A stretch of 64,000 bases of DNA from contig JAEWMS010000028.1 of assembly GCA_023393115.1 (NCBI GenBank), forward strand, positions 30,860-94,859, in the 5' to 3' direction. The notes beneath the pieces were generated by a model that did no database searches, was not told where the DNA came from, and worked only from the letters and a program-made list of their open reading frames with translations. A program made the translations under genes and the position numbers. The stretch comes from Bacillota bacterium (GTDB taxonomy: Bacteria > Bacillota > Clostridia > Acetivibrionales > DSM-1351). Positions 8,510 through 17,448 of this stretch are shown here, piece after piece (the first letter of the stretch is position 1; each line of letters begins with the position of its first letter).

Positions 8510-9520
8510 TCAACAAATTCTTGGCAACTGATCTCCAGCCAGCAGCTTAATTATTCGTGTTCCTCCGCTTAAAGCCTTCAGAACCACCTTCGCTTCTCCT
8601 TCATTAATTACTTCTCCAATGATTGAAGCGTCTTTACCATACTTATTATTCCTAATAACTTCCAGCACTCTTTCAGCCTGATCTCCCGGTACGAATATCA
8701 ATAGCTTTCCTTCATTTGCCATGTACATGGGCTCCATACCCAGGAGTTCACAAACCCCTTGAACTTCTCTTTTAATTGGGAGCTCCTCTTCATCTATGCT
8801 GATGGTAACATTACTCTGTACTGCAATCTCATTTAGAGTGGTTGCAACTCCGCCCCTGGTGGGGTCCCTGAGTACATGGATATCAGAAGCAGCTTCAAGC
8901 ATATCTTTAACTAGACCAGACAGTGGAGCACAATCGCTTTTTATCTCAGCCTGAAAGCCCATATTCTCTCTTTCAAGGAGTATACAGCTGCCGTGATCTC
9001 CAATAGTACCCGAAATAATTATTTTATCTCCCATTTTGGCATTTCTGCCGGAAATATCAATATCTTCAGGCAATACACCAATACCTGACGTGTTGATAAA
9101 TATTTTATCAACTGCACCCTTTTGAACTACCTTTGTATCGCCTGTTACAATTTTAACACCGCATTCCCTCGCTGTTATACTCATGGTTTCAACAATTCTT
9201 TCAAGTTCATTCATACTGAAGCCTTCTTCAATAATAAAACCGCAGCTAAGGTATAATGGGGTTGCCCCACTGGTTGCAAGGTCGTTAACGGTACCACATA
9301 CTGCCAATTTACCTATATTTCCACCCTTGAAAAAAATAGGAGTAACTACAAAACTGTCAGTGGTAAAAACAATATTTCTTGCATTTCCTATATTAAGCCT
9401 TGCAGAATCATCTCCGGCTGAAAGGATTTCATTATCAAAGTACTTTTTAAATATATTTTCTATTAAAGCAAGAGTTGCAGAACCTCCGCTTCCGTGTGCC
9501 AGTGTTATTATGTTATCCAT
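8510..9520 (-). CDS. hypE: Hydrogenase maturation factor HypE
   Basis: HypE receives a carbamoyl group from HypF on its C-terminal cysteine and dehydrates it to a thiocyanate, the source of the cyanide ligands of the NiFe-hydrogenase Fe site. The protein (336 aa) has the AIR-synthase/HypE N-terminal motif AHGSGGSA, an ATP-binding core, and ends exactly in PRIC, the functional C-terminal Cys. It is last in hypF-hypC-hypD-hypE and follows hypD by 72 nt. GGAGG lies about 14 nt before the ATG, a long spacing. Confidence 0.96.
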   Translation of the reverse strand: MDNIITLAHGSGGSATLALIENIFKKYFDNEILSAGDDSARLNIGNARNIVFTTDSFVVTPIFFKGGNIGKLAVCGTVNDLATSGATPLYLSCGFIIEEGFSMNELERIVETMSITARECGVKIVTGDTKVVQKGAVDKIFINTSGIGVLPEDIDISGRNAKMGDKIIISGTIGDHGSCILLERENMGFQAEIKSDCAPLSGLVKDMLEAASDIHVLRDPTRGGVATTLNEIAVQSNVTISIDEEELPIKREVQGVCELLGMEPMYMANEGKLLIFVPGDQAERVLEVIRNNKYGKDASIIGEVINEGEAKVVLKALSGGTRIIKLLAGDQLPRIC

Positions 9521-9592
9521 TTGGTATTGAGCTGCCTCCTTATACTGTCAATCTTATACTTCTATTTTTGATATTAATTTTGTTATTATTTT

Positions 9593-10678
9593 TTATTCCC
9601 CGTACTTGTAATATGCTGCGCAGGTTCCTTCTGATGAAACCATACATGCTCCTACAGGATTTTCAGGTGTGCATCTTGTTTTAAAGAGCTTACAGTCATG
9701 GGGACGTTTCTTTCCTTTTAAAACTTCACCACACATACAGCCTTTAGGTTCGGGACTGTCTTTCGGTTTAATATCGAATTTCTTTTCAGCATCAAAGAGT
9801 TCGTATCCTTTTTTCAGCCCCAGGCCTGAACCGGGAATCATTCCGATCCCACGCCACACAGCATCTATGGGTTCGAATACCTGATACATTTTCTCCTGAG
9901 CTTTTATGTTTCCCTCCTTGGGAACTAATCTGGAATACACATTTTCAAAAACATTATTTCCATCAGAAATATTTTTTAGTAATACTTTTATTGAATACAG
10001 TATATCCAGAGGCTCAAAACCCGCAACGACACCAGCCTTTTCCATATTATACGCAACGTATGAAAAAAAGTCTGTACCAATTATTGCAGAAACGTGACCA
10101 GGATAAATAAAACCATCAAGAGCCAGCTCCTTGTCTTGTGCCAAGGTTTTGATGGCTTCAGGCATTGTCTTGTTTGCGGTCAATACAGAAAAATTTTTTA
10201 TTCCTTCTTCTTCAGCTCTCAATACTGAGAGTGCAATAACTGGTGTTGTGGTTTCAAAACCAACCGATAAAAACACAACTTCCTTATCAGTATTTGCTTT
10301 TGCTATCTCCAGTGCATTCAGCGGTGAATATACCATTTGAACATTGCAGCCCTGCGCTTTTTTATAAAGCAAAGTACTGTCGTTTCCGGGTACCCGCATC
10401 AAGTCTCCAAAGGTGGTTATGATAATCCCTTTATTTTCAGCCAATTCGGTAGCACTGTCAATATAAGCGGTTGGTGTAACGCATACAGGACAGCCGGGGC
10501 CTGACAACAACTCAATGCTTTTTGGGAGCAGATTCCTGATGCCGTAACGGGAAATGGCCATTGTATGGGTACCGCAAACCTCCATAATTGTTATATTCCT
10601 TCCAGAATATGCATTAAGGCAGTCTACAATTTTTTGTATCACTGCCTTGTCTCTGAATTCATCTATATAATTTGTCAT
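9593..10678 (-). CDS. hypD: Hydrogenase maturation factor HypD
   Basis: HypD is the Fe-S scaffold that, with HypC, assembles the Fe(CN)2CO unit of NiFe-hydrogenase. Motifs: EVCGTHT near residue 35, GPGCPVCVTP, and the C-terminal Cys-rich cluster region (GCMCGEVL, DCKLF, RCTP, ACMVS). I set the start at the ATG at 10678 (361 aa, the usual family length), with GGAGG 12 nt upstream. The frame stays open upstream to 10921, but that stretch is the dispersed palindromic repeat read in frame and is not expected to be protein. Confidence 0.95.
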   Translation of the reverse strand: MTNYIDEFRDKAVIQKIVDCLNAYSGRNITIMEVCGTHTMAISRYGIRNLLPKSIELLSGPGCPVCVTPTAYIDSATELAENKGIIITTFGDLMRVPGNDSTLLYKKAQGCNVQMVYSPLNALEIAKANTDKEVVFLSVGFETTTPVIALSVLRAEEEGIKNFSVLTANKTMPEAIKTLAQDKELALDGFIYPGHVSAIIGTDFFSYVAYNMEKAGVVAGFEPLDILYSIKVLLKNISDGNNVFENVYSRLVPKEGNIKAQEKMYQVFEPIDAVWRGIGMIPGSGLGLKKGYELFDAEKKFDIKPKDSPEPKGCMCGEVLKGKKRPHDCKLFKTRCTPENPVGACMVSSEGTCAAYYKYGE

Positions 10679-10708
10679 CTCTCTCTTAATACCTCCGTAT
10701 TCTTTATA

Positions 10709-10966
10709 GTGAAATGTGAAGGGTAAATAGTGAATAGTTGTGGTAGACTGGCTTCGCCAGTCTAAGTGAATAACGAATAGTGAATGGTGAATAGTTATGG
10801 TTGACTTGCTTCGCAAGTCTTTGATTAAACGGCTTACGGCAGTAAGCCTTCCGTAATTCTTCACTATTTTTTCTTCACTTTTCACCTTCACTGCTTTTAT
10901 CAGTTCTAGCTTGCGCAGCAAGCTTACATTAACTCTTCACTATTCATTCTTCACTTTTCACTATTA
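10709..10966. repeat. Dispersed palindromic repeat, copy B (longest)
   Basis: Fills the gap between hypC and hypD. It holds four hairpin palindromes: GACTGGCTTCGCCAGTC (10746-10762), GACTTGCTTCGCAAGTC (10803-10819), GGCTTACGGCAGTAAGCC (10831-10848) and GCTTGCGCAGCAAGC (10909-10923). Flanking blocks are GTGAATAGTTnTGGT on the left and TTCACTATTC on the right, themselves roughly inverted, so the whole element is near-palindromic. The left motif is duplicated, suggesting a nested or tandem insertion. Confidence 0.8.
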
Positions 10967-10968
10967 AG

Positions 10969-11193
10969 TTATTTAATTCCCAATTCCCTAATTTCATTAA
11001 ATATTTCAATGGTTTTAGAAGCCTCTTCCTGGTCAACTATCTGTATTGCACAGCCTGCATGTACCAGAACATAATCCCCCAGCTTAACATTTTCCAGAAG
11101 ATCTATGGAAACCTTGTTCATTACACCCATCATTTCAACTTCTGCGTTATTTCCCTCTATTTTAATAACCTTTGCAGGTAAACCTAAACACAT
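10969..11193 (-). CDS. hypC: Hydrogenase assembly chaperone HypC
   Basis: A 74-aa protein starting MCLGLPAKV, with the invariant Cys2 of the HypC/HupF family that binds the Fe(CN)2CO intermediate and the immature large subunit. The rest is the small beta-barrel of the family (DYVLVHAGCAIQIVD). A GGAGG lies 6-7 nt before the ATG. It sits between hypF and hypD; copies of the dispersed repeat flank it on both sides. Confidence 0.95.
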   Translation of the reverse strand: MCLGLPAKVIKIEGNNAEVEMMGVMNKVSIDLLENVKLGDYVLVHAGCAIQIVDQEEASKTIEIFNEIRELGIK

Positions 11194-11210
11194 ATTAACC
11201 TCCTAATATT

Positions 11211-11311
11211 AGTGAATAATTAAGGGTGAATGGTGAATAGTTTTGGAAGACTGGCTTCGCCAGTCTTCAATTTTATGGTTTGCGAAGTAAACCTTCAATA
11301 ACTTTTCACTC
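11211..11311. repeat. Dispersed palindromic repeat, copy C
   Basis: Lies between hypF and hypC. It has GTGAATGGTGAATAGTTTTGG, the hairpin GACTGGCTTCGCCAGTC (11249-11265, extended by AA/TT), a second hairpin GGTTTGCGAAGTAAACC (11277-11293), then TTCACTCTTCAC. The second hairpin differs in sequence from those of the other copies but stays palindromic, suggesting compensatory change. Confidence 0.8.
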
Positions 11312-11365
11312 TTCACTTTTAACTCTTTACTTCTTACTTCTAACCTCTAACTTCTTTTAACCTCA

Positions 11366-11407
11366 AACTTCTAACTTCCAACTTCCAACTTCCAACTTCC
11401 AACTTCT
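11366..11407. repeat. Heptanucleotide tandem repeat (AACTTCC)n
   Basis: Six 7-nt units: AACTTCT, four perfect AACTTCC, AACTTCT. Degenerate relatives (ACTTCTTACTTCTAACC) continue to the left. It sits 34 nt downstream of the hypF stop, next to repeat copy C. Copy number is likely to vary between strains. Confidence 0.85.
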
Positions 11408-11440
11408 AAATTATAATATCATTTAGAAACTATTTCAATC

Positions 11441-13831
11441 TCAACTCTTGGCAATTCTTTGGGCTATGGCCATAATGGCCTGCCCCAGAGCTATACCCCC
11501 GTCATTTGCAGGAACCTGTGAATGAGTAAATACCAGAAAACCATTTTTCTCAAGCAAGTCTGTGCTCATAGCCAACAGTGTCAGGTTCTGGAATACTCCT
11601 CCGCTGAGTACTACTCTGTTGATTAAGCTTGTCTCTCTGATAAAAATACAGCCTTTCAGTACTATATCAGCTACAGTGGCATGAAACCTTGATGAAATAT
11701 GTTCAAGGGTGTTACCTGCTTCAATATCCTGGAGCAGCTGTCTTATTACCACATCCGTCCTGACCGCAAAGCCCCCTGCTTCATCGGCGCTAATAGCTAC
11801 CTCATAGGGCTTTGCAGCTCTATCCCTTGCGTAATACTCCAATTCTATGGCAGCCTGTCCTTCATAGCTTATGTCGGTCTTGATGTTCACCAAAGCGGAG
11901 ACAGCATCAAAAAGTCTTCCCATACTGGAGGTTTCGGGACAGTTTAGTTTCTTCTCCAGCATTTTTATTGTAAAAGCAATATCACTGGAGTTAATTCCAG
12001 TCAGCAAACGAAAATCCTGAGTGCATTCTCCTGATATCTTGTAGTCTACATAATTCAAACTATCAGCCATATACAAATATCCCAATGCCATTTTCCAGGG
12101 ATGCTTAACCGCAGAATCGCTGCCGGGCATCATTACATATTGTAGCCTGCCTGCACGTTCAAAGCCGTAATAACCTCCCTGAAAAAATTCTCCTCCCCAT
12201 ATCTTGCCGTCCTCCCCATAACCTGTACCGTCAAAGGATACACCGATAACCTCTCCCGAAAGCTCATTTTCAGCCATACAGGAAGCAATATGGGCTTTAT
12301 GATGCTGTATCCCTGTTTTGAATGCAGCCTTCTGCTCAAGGCCGTATTGAGTTGAGAAATAGTTGGGATGCATATCAAAGGCAACAATTTCAGGATTAAT
12401 CTCGAACAGCTTTTTAAAGTGTTCAACGGCATGGACAAAAGCTGTGTTGGTGCTTTCATTTTCAAGATCACCTATATGGTGACTGAGATAGAACATATTA
12501 TCTTTATTCAGACAGAAGACATTTTTCAGTTCGCCTCCGCAGGCCAGCACAGATGGTATTCTATCAACACCGGTTCTACCCAGCAATTTCTGAATATCTA
12601 GTTTTAAAGGCTTCGGCACATAGCCTCTAGACCTCCTGATAATATACTCTTTATCTTTGAAAACTCTCGTCACAGAATCATCAGTTCTTATATAAATCTC
12701 CCGGTTATTAATTAAAAATACATCTGCAATTCCAACAAGCCCTTCTACAGCTTCCCTATCTGTGAAGAAAATCGGTTCACTACTTATATTCCCGCTGGTC
12801 ATTACCAGTATTTCAGGAAAATCACTTTGGCTGAACAATATGTGGTGGATAGGGGTATACGGAAGCATAACTCCCAGGTAACTGTTTAAATGTGCTATTT
12901 CATCAGGAAGCTCCACCCCTTCCTTTCTCTTGAGCAAAACAATGGGGGCGGCAGGAGATTCAAGTATCTGCTTTTCCTTTTCACTGATGTGGCAGTAATT
13001 TTCTACCGTTTCCAAATCCTTCAGCATGAGAGCAAACGGCTTATCGTCTCTGTGTTTCCTGCTTCTCAGTCTCTTTACAGCCTTTTCATCCAGTGCATTA
13101 CAGGCCAGGTGATAACCTCCGATACCTTTTATGGCAGCAATTTTGCCCGAAACGATTATTTTTGTAATGTAATCAAGGCACTGCTCAGAATACGTCTGAC
13201 TTGAATTTACCTTACTTATGTTTTCATTGATGTTTAGTTCCGATACAATATGTCCCGTTTCATCTGCAATTTGCAGTACCGGTCCACATTCATGGCAGGA
13301 AACGGGCTGTGCATGATACCTTCTGTCGGCAGGGTTGACATATTCCTGCCTGCATAGACGGCACATTTCAAAACATCCCATGGTTGTTTTATCTCTGTCA
13401 TAGGGAATGTCCTTTATAATAGTAAACCTGGGGCCGCAGTTGGTACAGTTGATAAACGGGTACCTGTACCGTTTATCCATGGGATTTTTCAGTTCATTTA
13501 TACAATCATTACAGGTACAAACATCAGGTGAAATAAATATCTGTCCTTTTGAAACAGTTTCACTCTCTTTTATTTCAAAATTCTTAAAACCAATAAGAGG
13601 CAATGCTTCGTAGTTTACAGATTCTATTTTTGACAGAACCGGTGCTTTTGACTCTATAGATTTGATAAATTCAAGAAGTGTAGCTTCCGCAGTTTCTATC
13701 TCAATTACAACACTACTGTCTGTATTACCTACCCAACCGTCTAAATCCATAGCTTTTGCAAGATTATAAATAAAGGGCCTGAAACCCACACCCTGAACTA
13801 TACCTGTTATTATTATTCTGTACCTTTCCAT
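11441..13831 (-). CDS. hypF: Carbamoyltransferase HypF
   Basis: HypF uses carbamoyl phosphate and ATP to make carbamoyl-AMP and passes the carbamoyl group to HypE for cyanide ligand synthesis. Domains in order: acylphosphatase-like (GIVQGVGFRPFIYNLA, residues about 8-25), two zinc fingers (CNDC...CTNC and CRLC...CHEC, about 108-185), a YrdC-like domain (about 205-390), and a Kae1-like carbamoyltransferase domain with HHKAH and the C-terminal VVLSGGVFQNL. 796 aa, slightly longer than the usual 750-770. First gene of the hyp operon; hypA and hypB are not in the window. Confidence 0.95.
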   Translation of the reverse strand: MERYRIIITGIVQGVGFRPFIYNLAKAMDLDGWVGNTDSSVVIEIETAEATLLEFIKSIESKAPVLSKIESVNYEALPLIGFKNFEIKESETVSKGQIFISPDVCTCNDCINELKNPMDKRYRYPFINCTNCGPRFTIIKDIPYDRDKTTMGCFEMCRLCRQEYVNPADRRYHAQPVSCHECGPVLQIADETGHIVSELNINENISKVNSSQTYSEQCLDYITKIIVSGKIAAIKGIGGYHLACNALDEKAVKRLRSRKHRDDKPFALMLKDLETVENYCHISEKEKQILESPAAPIVLLKRKEGVELPDEIAHLNSYLGVMLPYTPIHHILFSQSDFPEILVMTSGNISSEPIFFTDREAVEGLVGIADVFLINNREIYIRTDDSVTRVFKDKEYIIRRSRGYVPKPLKLDIQKLLGRTGVDRIPSVLACGGELKNVFCLNKDNMFYLSHHIGDLENESTNTAFVHAVEHFKKLFEINPEIVAFDMHPNYFSTQYGLEQKAAFKTGIQHHKAHIASCMAENELSGEVIGVSFDGTGYGEDGKIWGGEFFQGGYYGFERAGRLQYVMMPGSDSAVKHPWKMALGYLYMADSLNYVDYKISGECTQDFRLLTGINSSDIAFTIKMLEKKLNCPETSSMGRLFDAVSALVNIKTDISYEGQAAIELEYYARDRAAKPYEVAISADEAGGFAVRTDVVIRQLLQDIEAGNTLEHISSRFHATVADIVLKGCIFIRETSLINRVVLSGGVFQNLTLLAMSTDLLEKNGFLVFTHSQVPANDGGIALGQAIMAIAQRIAKS

Positions 13832-13878
13832 AAATTGCCCTTTCTTGCCCTTTCAGCGCAGGTCAGAGTAAATATTCC

Positions 13879-14826
13879 TTAACACTCTGAAACTACATCC
13901 TCAATTTCAAGATATTCTTTTGCAACAGTCATATCTTTTGATATTTGTTCCTTCAGAAGTTCTACGGATTTGAATTTTTCCTCATCTCTGATTTTCTTAA
14001 GGAAGAATACTTCAATTTTCTTACCGTAGATGTTCCGGTTAAAATCTATAATATGCGTTTCAACAGTTTTTTCCTTAACATCCTCGAAAGTCGGATTATA
14101 GCCTACATTTGTCATACTGTTATATAGTTTTCCGTCCAGTAGTGTTTTTGTTATATAGACACCGTTGGCAGGAAGCACCAGATACCTTTCGGGATGAATA
14201 TTAGCTGTGGGAAAGCCTATGGTATTGCCTATTCTTCTGCCACTTACAACCTCCGCAATTATGGAATAATTTCTTCCCAAAAGCTTGTAGGCAGTTTCCA
14301 GTTCCCCATTGATTATGCACTGCCTTATTCTTGTACTGCTGATAACTTCATTGTCACATTTGATGGCAGGGATTACTACCACTCTGAAACCATACTTTTG
14401 ACCCAGTTCCTTAAGCAAGGCTACATCGCCCTCACCCATATATCCGAACCGGTAATCGTAACCTGCCACTGCCAGCTTTATATTTAGTTTATCAATCAGA
14501 ATTTTTTTTACAAATTCCTCAGGTGAAAGTCTTGAGAATTCCTCATTAAACTCATCAAAATAAAGGTAATCCAGATTAATTTCTCCGAGTAATTCCGTTT
14601 TTTTCTGTTCGGTCAATAAAAGTGGGGTAATAAGTTTTTTTCTTATAATATTCTCAGTATGCTTTGTAAAGGTATAAACTATTGAAGACAGGTTATTAAG
14701 CTGAGCTTCGCGTATAAGTGTGTTTATCAGAGCCATGTGTCCGATATGTAATCCGTCAAAATTACCGAGACCGACTCCTGTTTTATTATTAAAGCATTTG
14801 TTATCATTAGCATGAATTACCTGCAT
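13879..14826 (-). CDS. ribF: Bifunctional riboflavin kinase/FMN adenylyltransferase
   Basis: Makes FMN from riboflavin and then FAD. The N-terminal FAD synthetase domain has the nucleotidyl-transferase motif GNFDGLHIGH (about 22-31) and a SSTRIR motif near residue 165. The C-terminal riboflavin kinase domain has GRRIGNTIGFPTANI (about 193-207) and NPTFED. Length 315 aa is normal. It is the last gene of the nusA-infB cluster. A hairpin (AGCCATAAAATGGCT, 14838-14852) lies directly before its AGGAGG site, which may control translation. Confidence 0.95.
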   Translation of the reverse strand: MQVIHANDNKCFNNKTGVGLGNFDGLHIGHMALINTLIREAQLNNLSSIVYTFTKHTENIIRKKLITPLLLTEQKKTELLGEINLDYLYFDEFNEEFSRLSPEEFVKKILIDKLNIKLAVAGYDYRFGYMGEGDVALLKELGQKYGFRVVVIPAIKCDNEVISSTRIRQCIINGELETAYKLLGRNYSIIAEVVSGRRIGNTIGFPTANIHPERYLVLPANGVYITKTLLDGKLYNSMTNVGYNPTFEDVKEKTVETHIIDFNRNIYGKKIEVFFLKKIRDEEKFKSVELLKEQISKDMTVAKEYLEIEDVVSEC

Positions 14827-14837
14827 CTTAACCTCCT

Positions 14838-14907
14838 AAGCCATTTTATGGCTTTGAGCCAACATTGTGGCTTTAAACTATTGTGGCTTTGACATTTTAG
14901 TGGCTTT
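14838..14907. repeat. Short TGGCTTT repeats and hairpin in the truB-ribF gap
   Basis: TGGCTTT occurs at 14849, 14868, 14884 and 14901 (spacing 16-19 nt). The first is part of a palindrome, AGCCATTTTATGGCT on the plus strand (14840-14854), that abuts the ribF ribosome binding site. A related palindrome with the same context occurs before the TIM-barrel gene at 43083-43097. Confidence 0.6.
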
Positions 14908-14952
14908 CTTTGCACCTTATCAATGGTTCCTCTGCATTTTAAGCTGCTTTAA

Positions 14953-15900
14953 CTACTCTTTAAAAAACTTCTTGGATCTAAGGCACCTGGTTTCACCATT
15001 ATTAAAGAATTCACCTATACCTAAAAAATTGCCATTACTATCATATACCCTGATAAAGGTGTTAGAATCAAAATTTGAATTATTTACTTGAAGCCAAACA
15101 CCATTACTATATTTAAAAGTATCCTTCTCATCAAGCCGCATAATGTTAAGTTCTTCAAACACTGTTTCCACCGGTATTAATTTCTGCTCAAGCTGTTTAG
15201 TGGCAGAAAGTTCTTTAATCTCTTCAAGGGTTAGAGCAGTTTCCAGGCTGTATCTTCCTGCTTTGGTCCTTATTAGAAAAGACATATGCCCTCCGCAGCC
15301 AAGCTTCTCTCCGATGTCATGGCACAGAGTCCTTATATAAGTACCCTTTGAACAATGCACCTCAAAAAGAGCTTTTTTGACTGTCCTCTTTTCAGCAAAT
15401 TCCTTGTCAGTAGTTCCGGGCAAATAAGCCTGTTCCTCCCAGATTCTAACTATTTTTATGTCATAAATTTTAATCTTCCTGGGCTGCCGCTCAACTGTTT
15501 GGCCTTGTCTGGCCAGATCGTACAGTTTTTTGCCTTCAATTTTTATAGCTGAGTACATGGGCGGCAGCTGGTCAGTTTCACCAATAAAACTCAGTATGGT
15601 ATCAGCTATTCTTTCATTGTCTGCCTCAACCTCATGTGAATATATTACGTTCCCTGAGGAATCCTGTGTATCAGTGGCTGAACCCAGTGTAAGCTCGGCA
15701 CGGTAAACCTTATCTTTATCAATTATAAACTCAATTGCCCTGGTGGCATTTCCCAGACAAATCGGCAATACTCCTACTGCTGACGGATCCAGAGTTCCGG
15801 TGTGGCCAATTTTTTTCTGACCAGCCGCCCTTCTTAGAAAGCTTACAACATCAAAGGAAGTCATACCGGCAGGTTTAAGTACATTTATTATTCCGTTCAT
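14953..15900 (-). CDS. truB: tRNA pseudouridine(55) synthase
   Basis: TruB makes pseudouridine 55 in the T-loop of tRNAs. The protein (315 aa) starts with GIINVLKPAGMTSFDVV, followed by the catalytic block KIGHTGTLDPSAVGVLP (catalytic Asp about residue 38), then the KxTGTYIR-like stretch CSKGTYIRTLCHDIGE, and a C-terminal PUA-like region. It lies between nrnA and ribF as in most Firmicutes. Confidence 0.96.
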   Translation of the reverse strand: MNGIINVLKPAGMTSFDVVSFLRRAAGQKKIGHTGTLDPSAVGVLPICLGNATRAIEFIIDKDKVYRAELTLGSATDTQDSSGNVIYSHEVEADNERIADTILSFIGETDQLPPMYSAIKIEGKKLYDLARQGQTVERQPRKIKIYDIKIVRIWEEQAYLPGTTDKEFAEKRTVKKALFEVHCSKGTYIRTLCHDIGEKLGCGGHMSFLIRTKAGRYSLETALTLEEIKELSATKQLEQKLIPVETVFEELNIMRLDEKDTFKYSNGVWLQVNNSNFDSNTFIRVYDSNGNFLGIGEFFNNGETRCLRSKKFFKE

Positions 15901-15928
15901 ATTTTCCTTTTATCATATCTTTTATTGT

Positions 15929-16882
15929 TTATAGTTTTTCCCTAATAGCTGCGGTTAATCTTTCTTTAACCTCCTGCAAGTTACCCTTTACCGTACAACC
16001 TGCGGCCCTTTTGTGACCTCCGCCGCCAAAAGCTGCAGCAATTTCCGAAACATCAACATAGGTTTTGGATCTCAAATTAATTCGTACCTCGTCGGTATTT
16101 TTTTCTTTTACCAGAAGAGAAACTTCTACACCTTCAATTGATCTACCTATATTGACAATACCGTCACAATCCTCATCATTGGCACCAGTTGACTGTAAGT
16201 CGGCCTGTGAAATAACAACTACAGCCAGCCTGCAGTCATCCGAAAGTTCCAGTTTTTCTATTGCTTTTTGTGTGAGCTTAAGTTTTGTATATGTTGTATT
16301 GTCAAAAATCCTTTGAGAAAGTTCTCCGATATCTATTCCTGTTGCTAAGAGTTCTGCTGCTATTTTATGTGTCTCGGCAGTTGTATTGCTGTATTTAAAT
16401 CCACCCGTATCAGTTGAAATAGCTGTGTATAAACAAGTAGCCATATCTCTGTCGATTGGATATTTTAATTCTTGTAACAAGGTATAAACGATTTCACCAG
16501 TAGAAGCTGACGCGGCGTCAACAAAATTATTTAAGGCAAATTTTGTATTTGTAATATGATGATCAATATTGATGGTACAGGGAGCTTTAAAAAAAGCTTC
16601 TCCTCTGGTTCCCAGCCTTCCTACATCACCGGTGTCCAAAGCGATATTTACATCCATTACTTCATCCTGAGCGTCATAGAAACATGTAAGTTCATTACCT
16701 GATAAGAACCTGTAAACTGTAGGAGTATTCTCCTCAACATATACTACTGCTTTTTTCCCGGCATTTCTCAATGCAAGAGCCAGTGCCAAAGACGACCCTA
16801 TAGCATCTCCATCTGCTGATACATGTGGAAAAATTGCAACTCCCCCTGCTTCAGCTATAAGTTTGATTATTTCGCTATCCAT
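15929..16882 (-). CDS. nrnA: DHH phosphoesterase, NrnA-type oligoribonuclease/pAp phosphatase
   Basis: 317 aa. DHH motifs: HVSADGDAIGSSLAL (about 20-34), ALDTGDVGRLG, and NIDHHITNT (about 108-116). The C-terminal DHHA1 domain ends with GGGGHKRAAGC. NrnA hydrolyses 2-5-nt RNA fragments and 3'-phosphoadenosine 5'-phosphate. Its place between rbfA and truB is the standard one in Firmicutes. Confidence 0.92.
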   Translation of the reverse strand: MDSEIIKLIAEAGGVAIFPHVSADGDAIGSSLALALALRNAGKKAVVYVEENTPTVYRFLSGNELTCFYDAQDEVMDVNIALDTGDVGRLGTRGEAFFKAPCTINIDHHITNTKFALNNFVDAASASTGEIVYTLLQELKYPIDRDMATCLYTAISTDTGGFKYSNTTAETHKIAAELLATGIDIGELSQRIFDNTTYTKLKLTQKAIEKLELSDDCRLAVVVISQADLQSTGANDEDCDGIVNIGRSIEGVEVSLLVKEKNTDEVRINLRSKTYVDVSEIAAAFGGGGHKRAAGCTVKGNLQEVKERLTAAIREKL

Positions 16883-16939
16883 TTTTCCCTCCGTTTAATA
16901 CTGCGACAAATACACTTATTGAGAAACTTATTGTATAAT

Positions 16940-17293
16940 TTATTCCCCATATTCCTTCTTAGCATCATCCAACAGCTTGTTGATATATATTCCATGTTCA
17001 ATAGATGTGTCCAGCTCAAAATGTATTTCCGGAGTATACCTTAATTGCAGCCTATGTCCAAGTTCGCGCCTGATAAAGCCCGCTGCACTTTTTAAGGCAC
17101 TTATGGCATTCTTCTTTTGCTCATTGTCACCTAAAACGCTTATATACACCTTTGCATATCTTAAATCCTTTGTAACATTGCAGGATATAATACTAACCAT
17201 ATTTGGAAGTCTGGGGTCCTTCAGGTCATTTTGAATTATGCTGCTTATTTCCTTCTTTACCTCTTCAGAAATCCTGACTATTCTATCAGCCAT
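16940..17293 (-). CDS. rbfA: Ribosome-binding factor A
   Basis: RbfA binds the 30S subunit for late 16S rRNA processing and cold adaptation. The single KH-like domain has RISEEVKKEISSIIQNDLKDPRL and YAKVYISVLG. I chose the ATG at 17293 (117 aa) because GGAGG lies 9 nt upstream; an earlier start at 17311 has none. It is separated from infB by a terminator-like hairpin (17392-17429). Confidence 0.95.
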   Translation of the reverse strand: MADRIVRISEEVKKEISSIIQNDLKDPRLPNMVSIISCNVTKDLRYAKVYISVLGDNEQKKNAISALKSAAGFIRRELGHRLQLRYTPEIHFELDTSIEHGIYINKLLDDAKKEYGE

Positions 17294-17391
17294 AAAATCT
17301 ATCCTCCGCATTTCATAAATTAATCTTCAACAAAATATTGAGATATGAGTTATATATAGTATTGCCAACCGCAAAAAATAATAAATACACA

Positions 17392-17429
17392 AATAGGTTG
17401 AATTGGAATTTAATCCACTTCAACCTATT
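17392..17429 (-). terminator. Hairpin terminator between infB and rbfA
   Basis: AATAGGTTGAA (17392-17402) pairs perfectly with TTCAACCTATT (17419-17429), with further pairing inside the loop. The minus-strand tail reads TTTGTGTATTTATTATTTTTT. It lies inside a conserved operon, so it probably gives partial termination. Confidence 0.65.
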
Positions 17430-17448
17430 CCAAAATACTTAAATGCTC

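Noticed and set aside
10679..10921. N-terminal extension of HypD by 81 residues
   Set aside because: It is the dispersed palindromic repeat read in frame; HypD of normal length begins at 10678 with a ribosome site.
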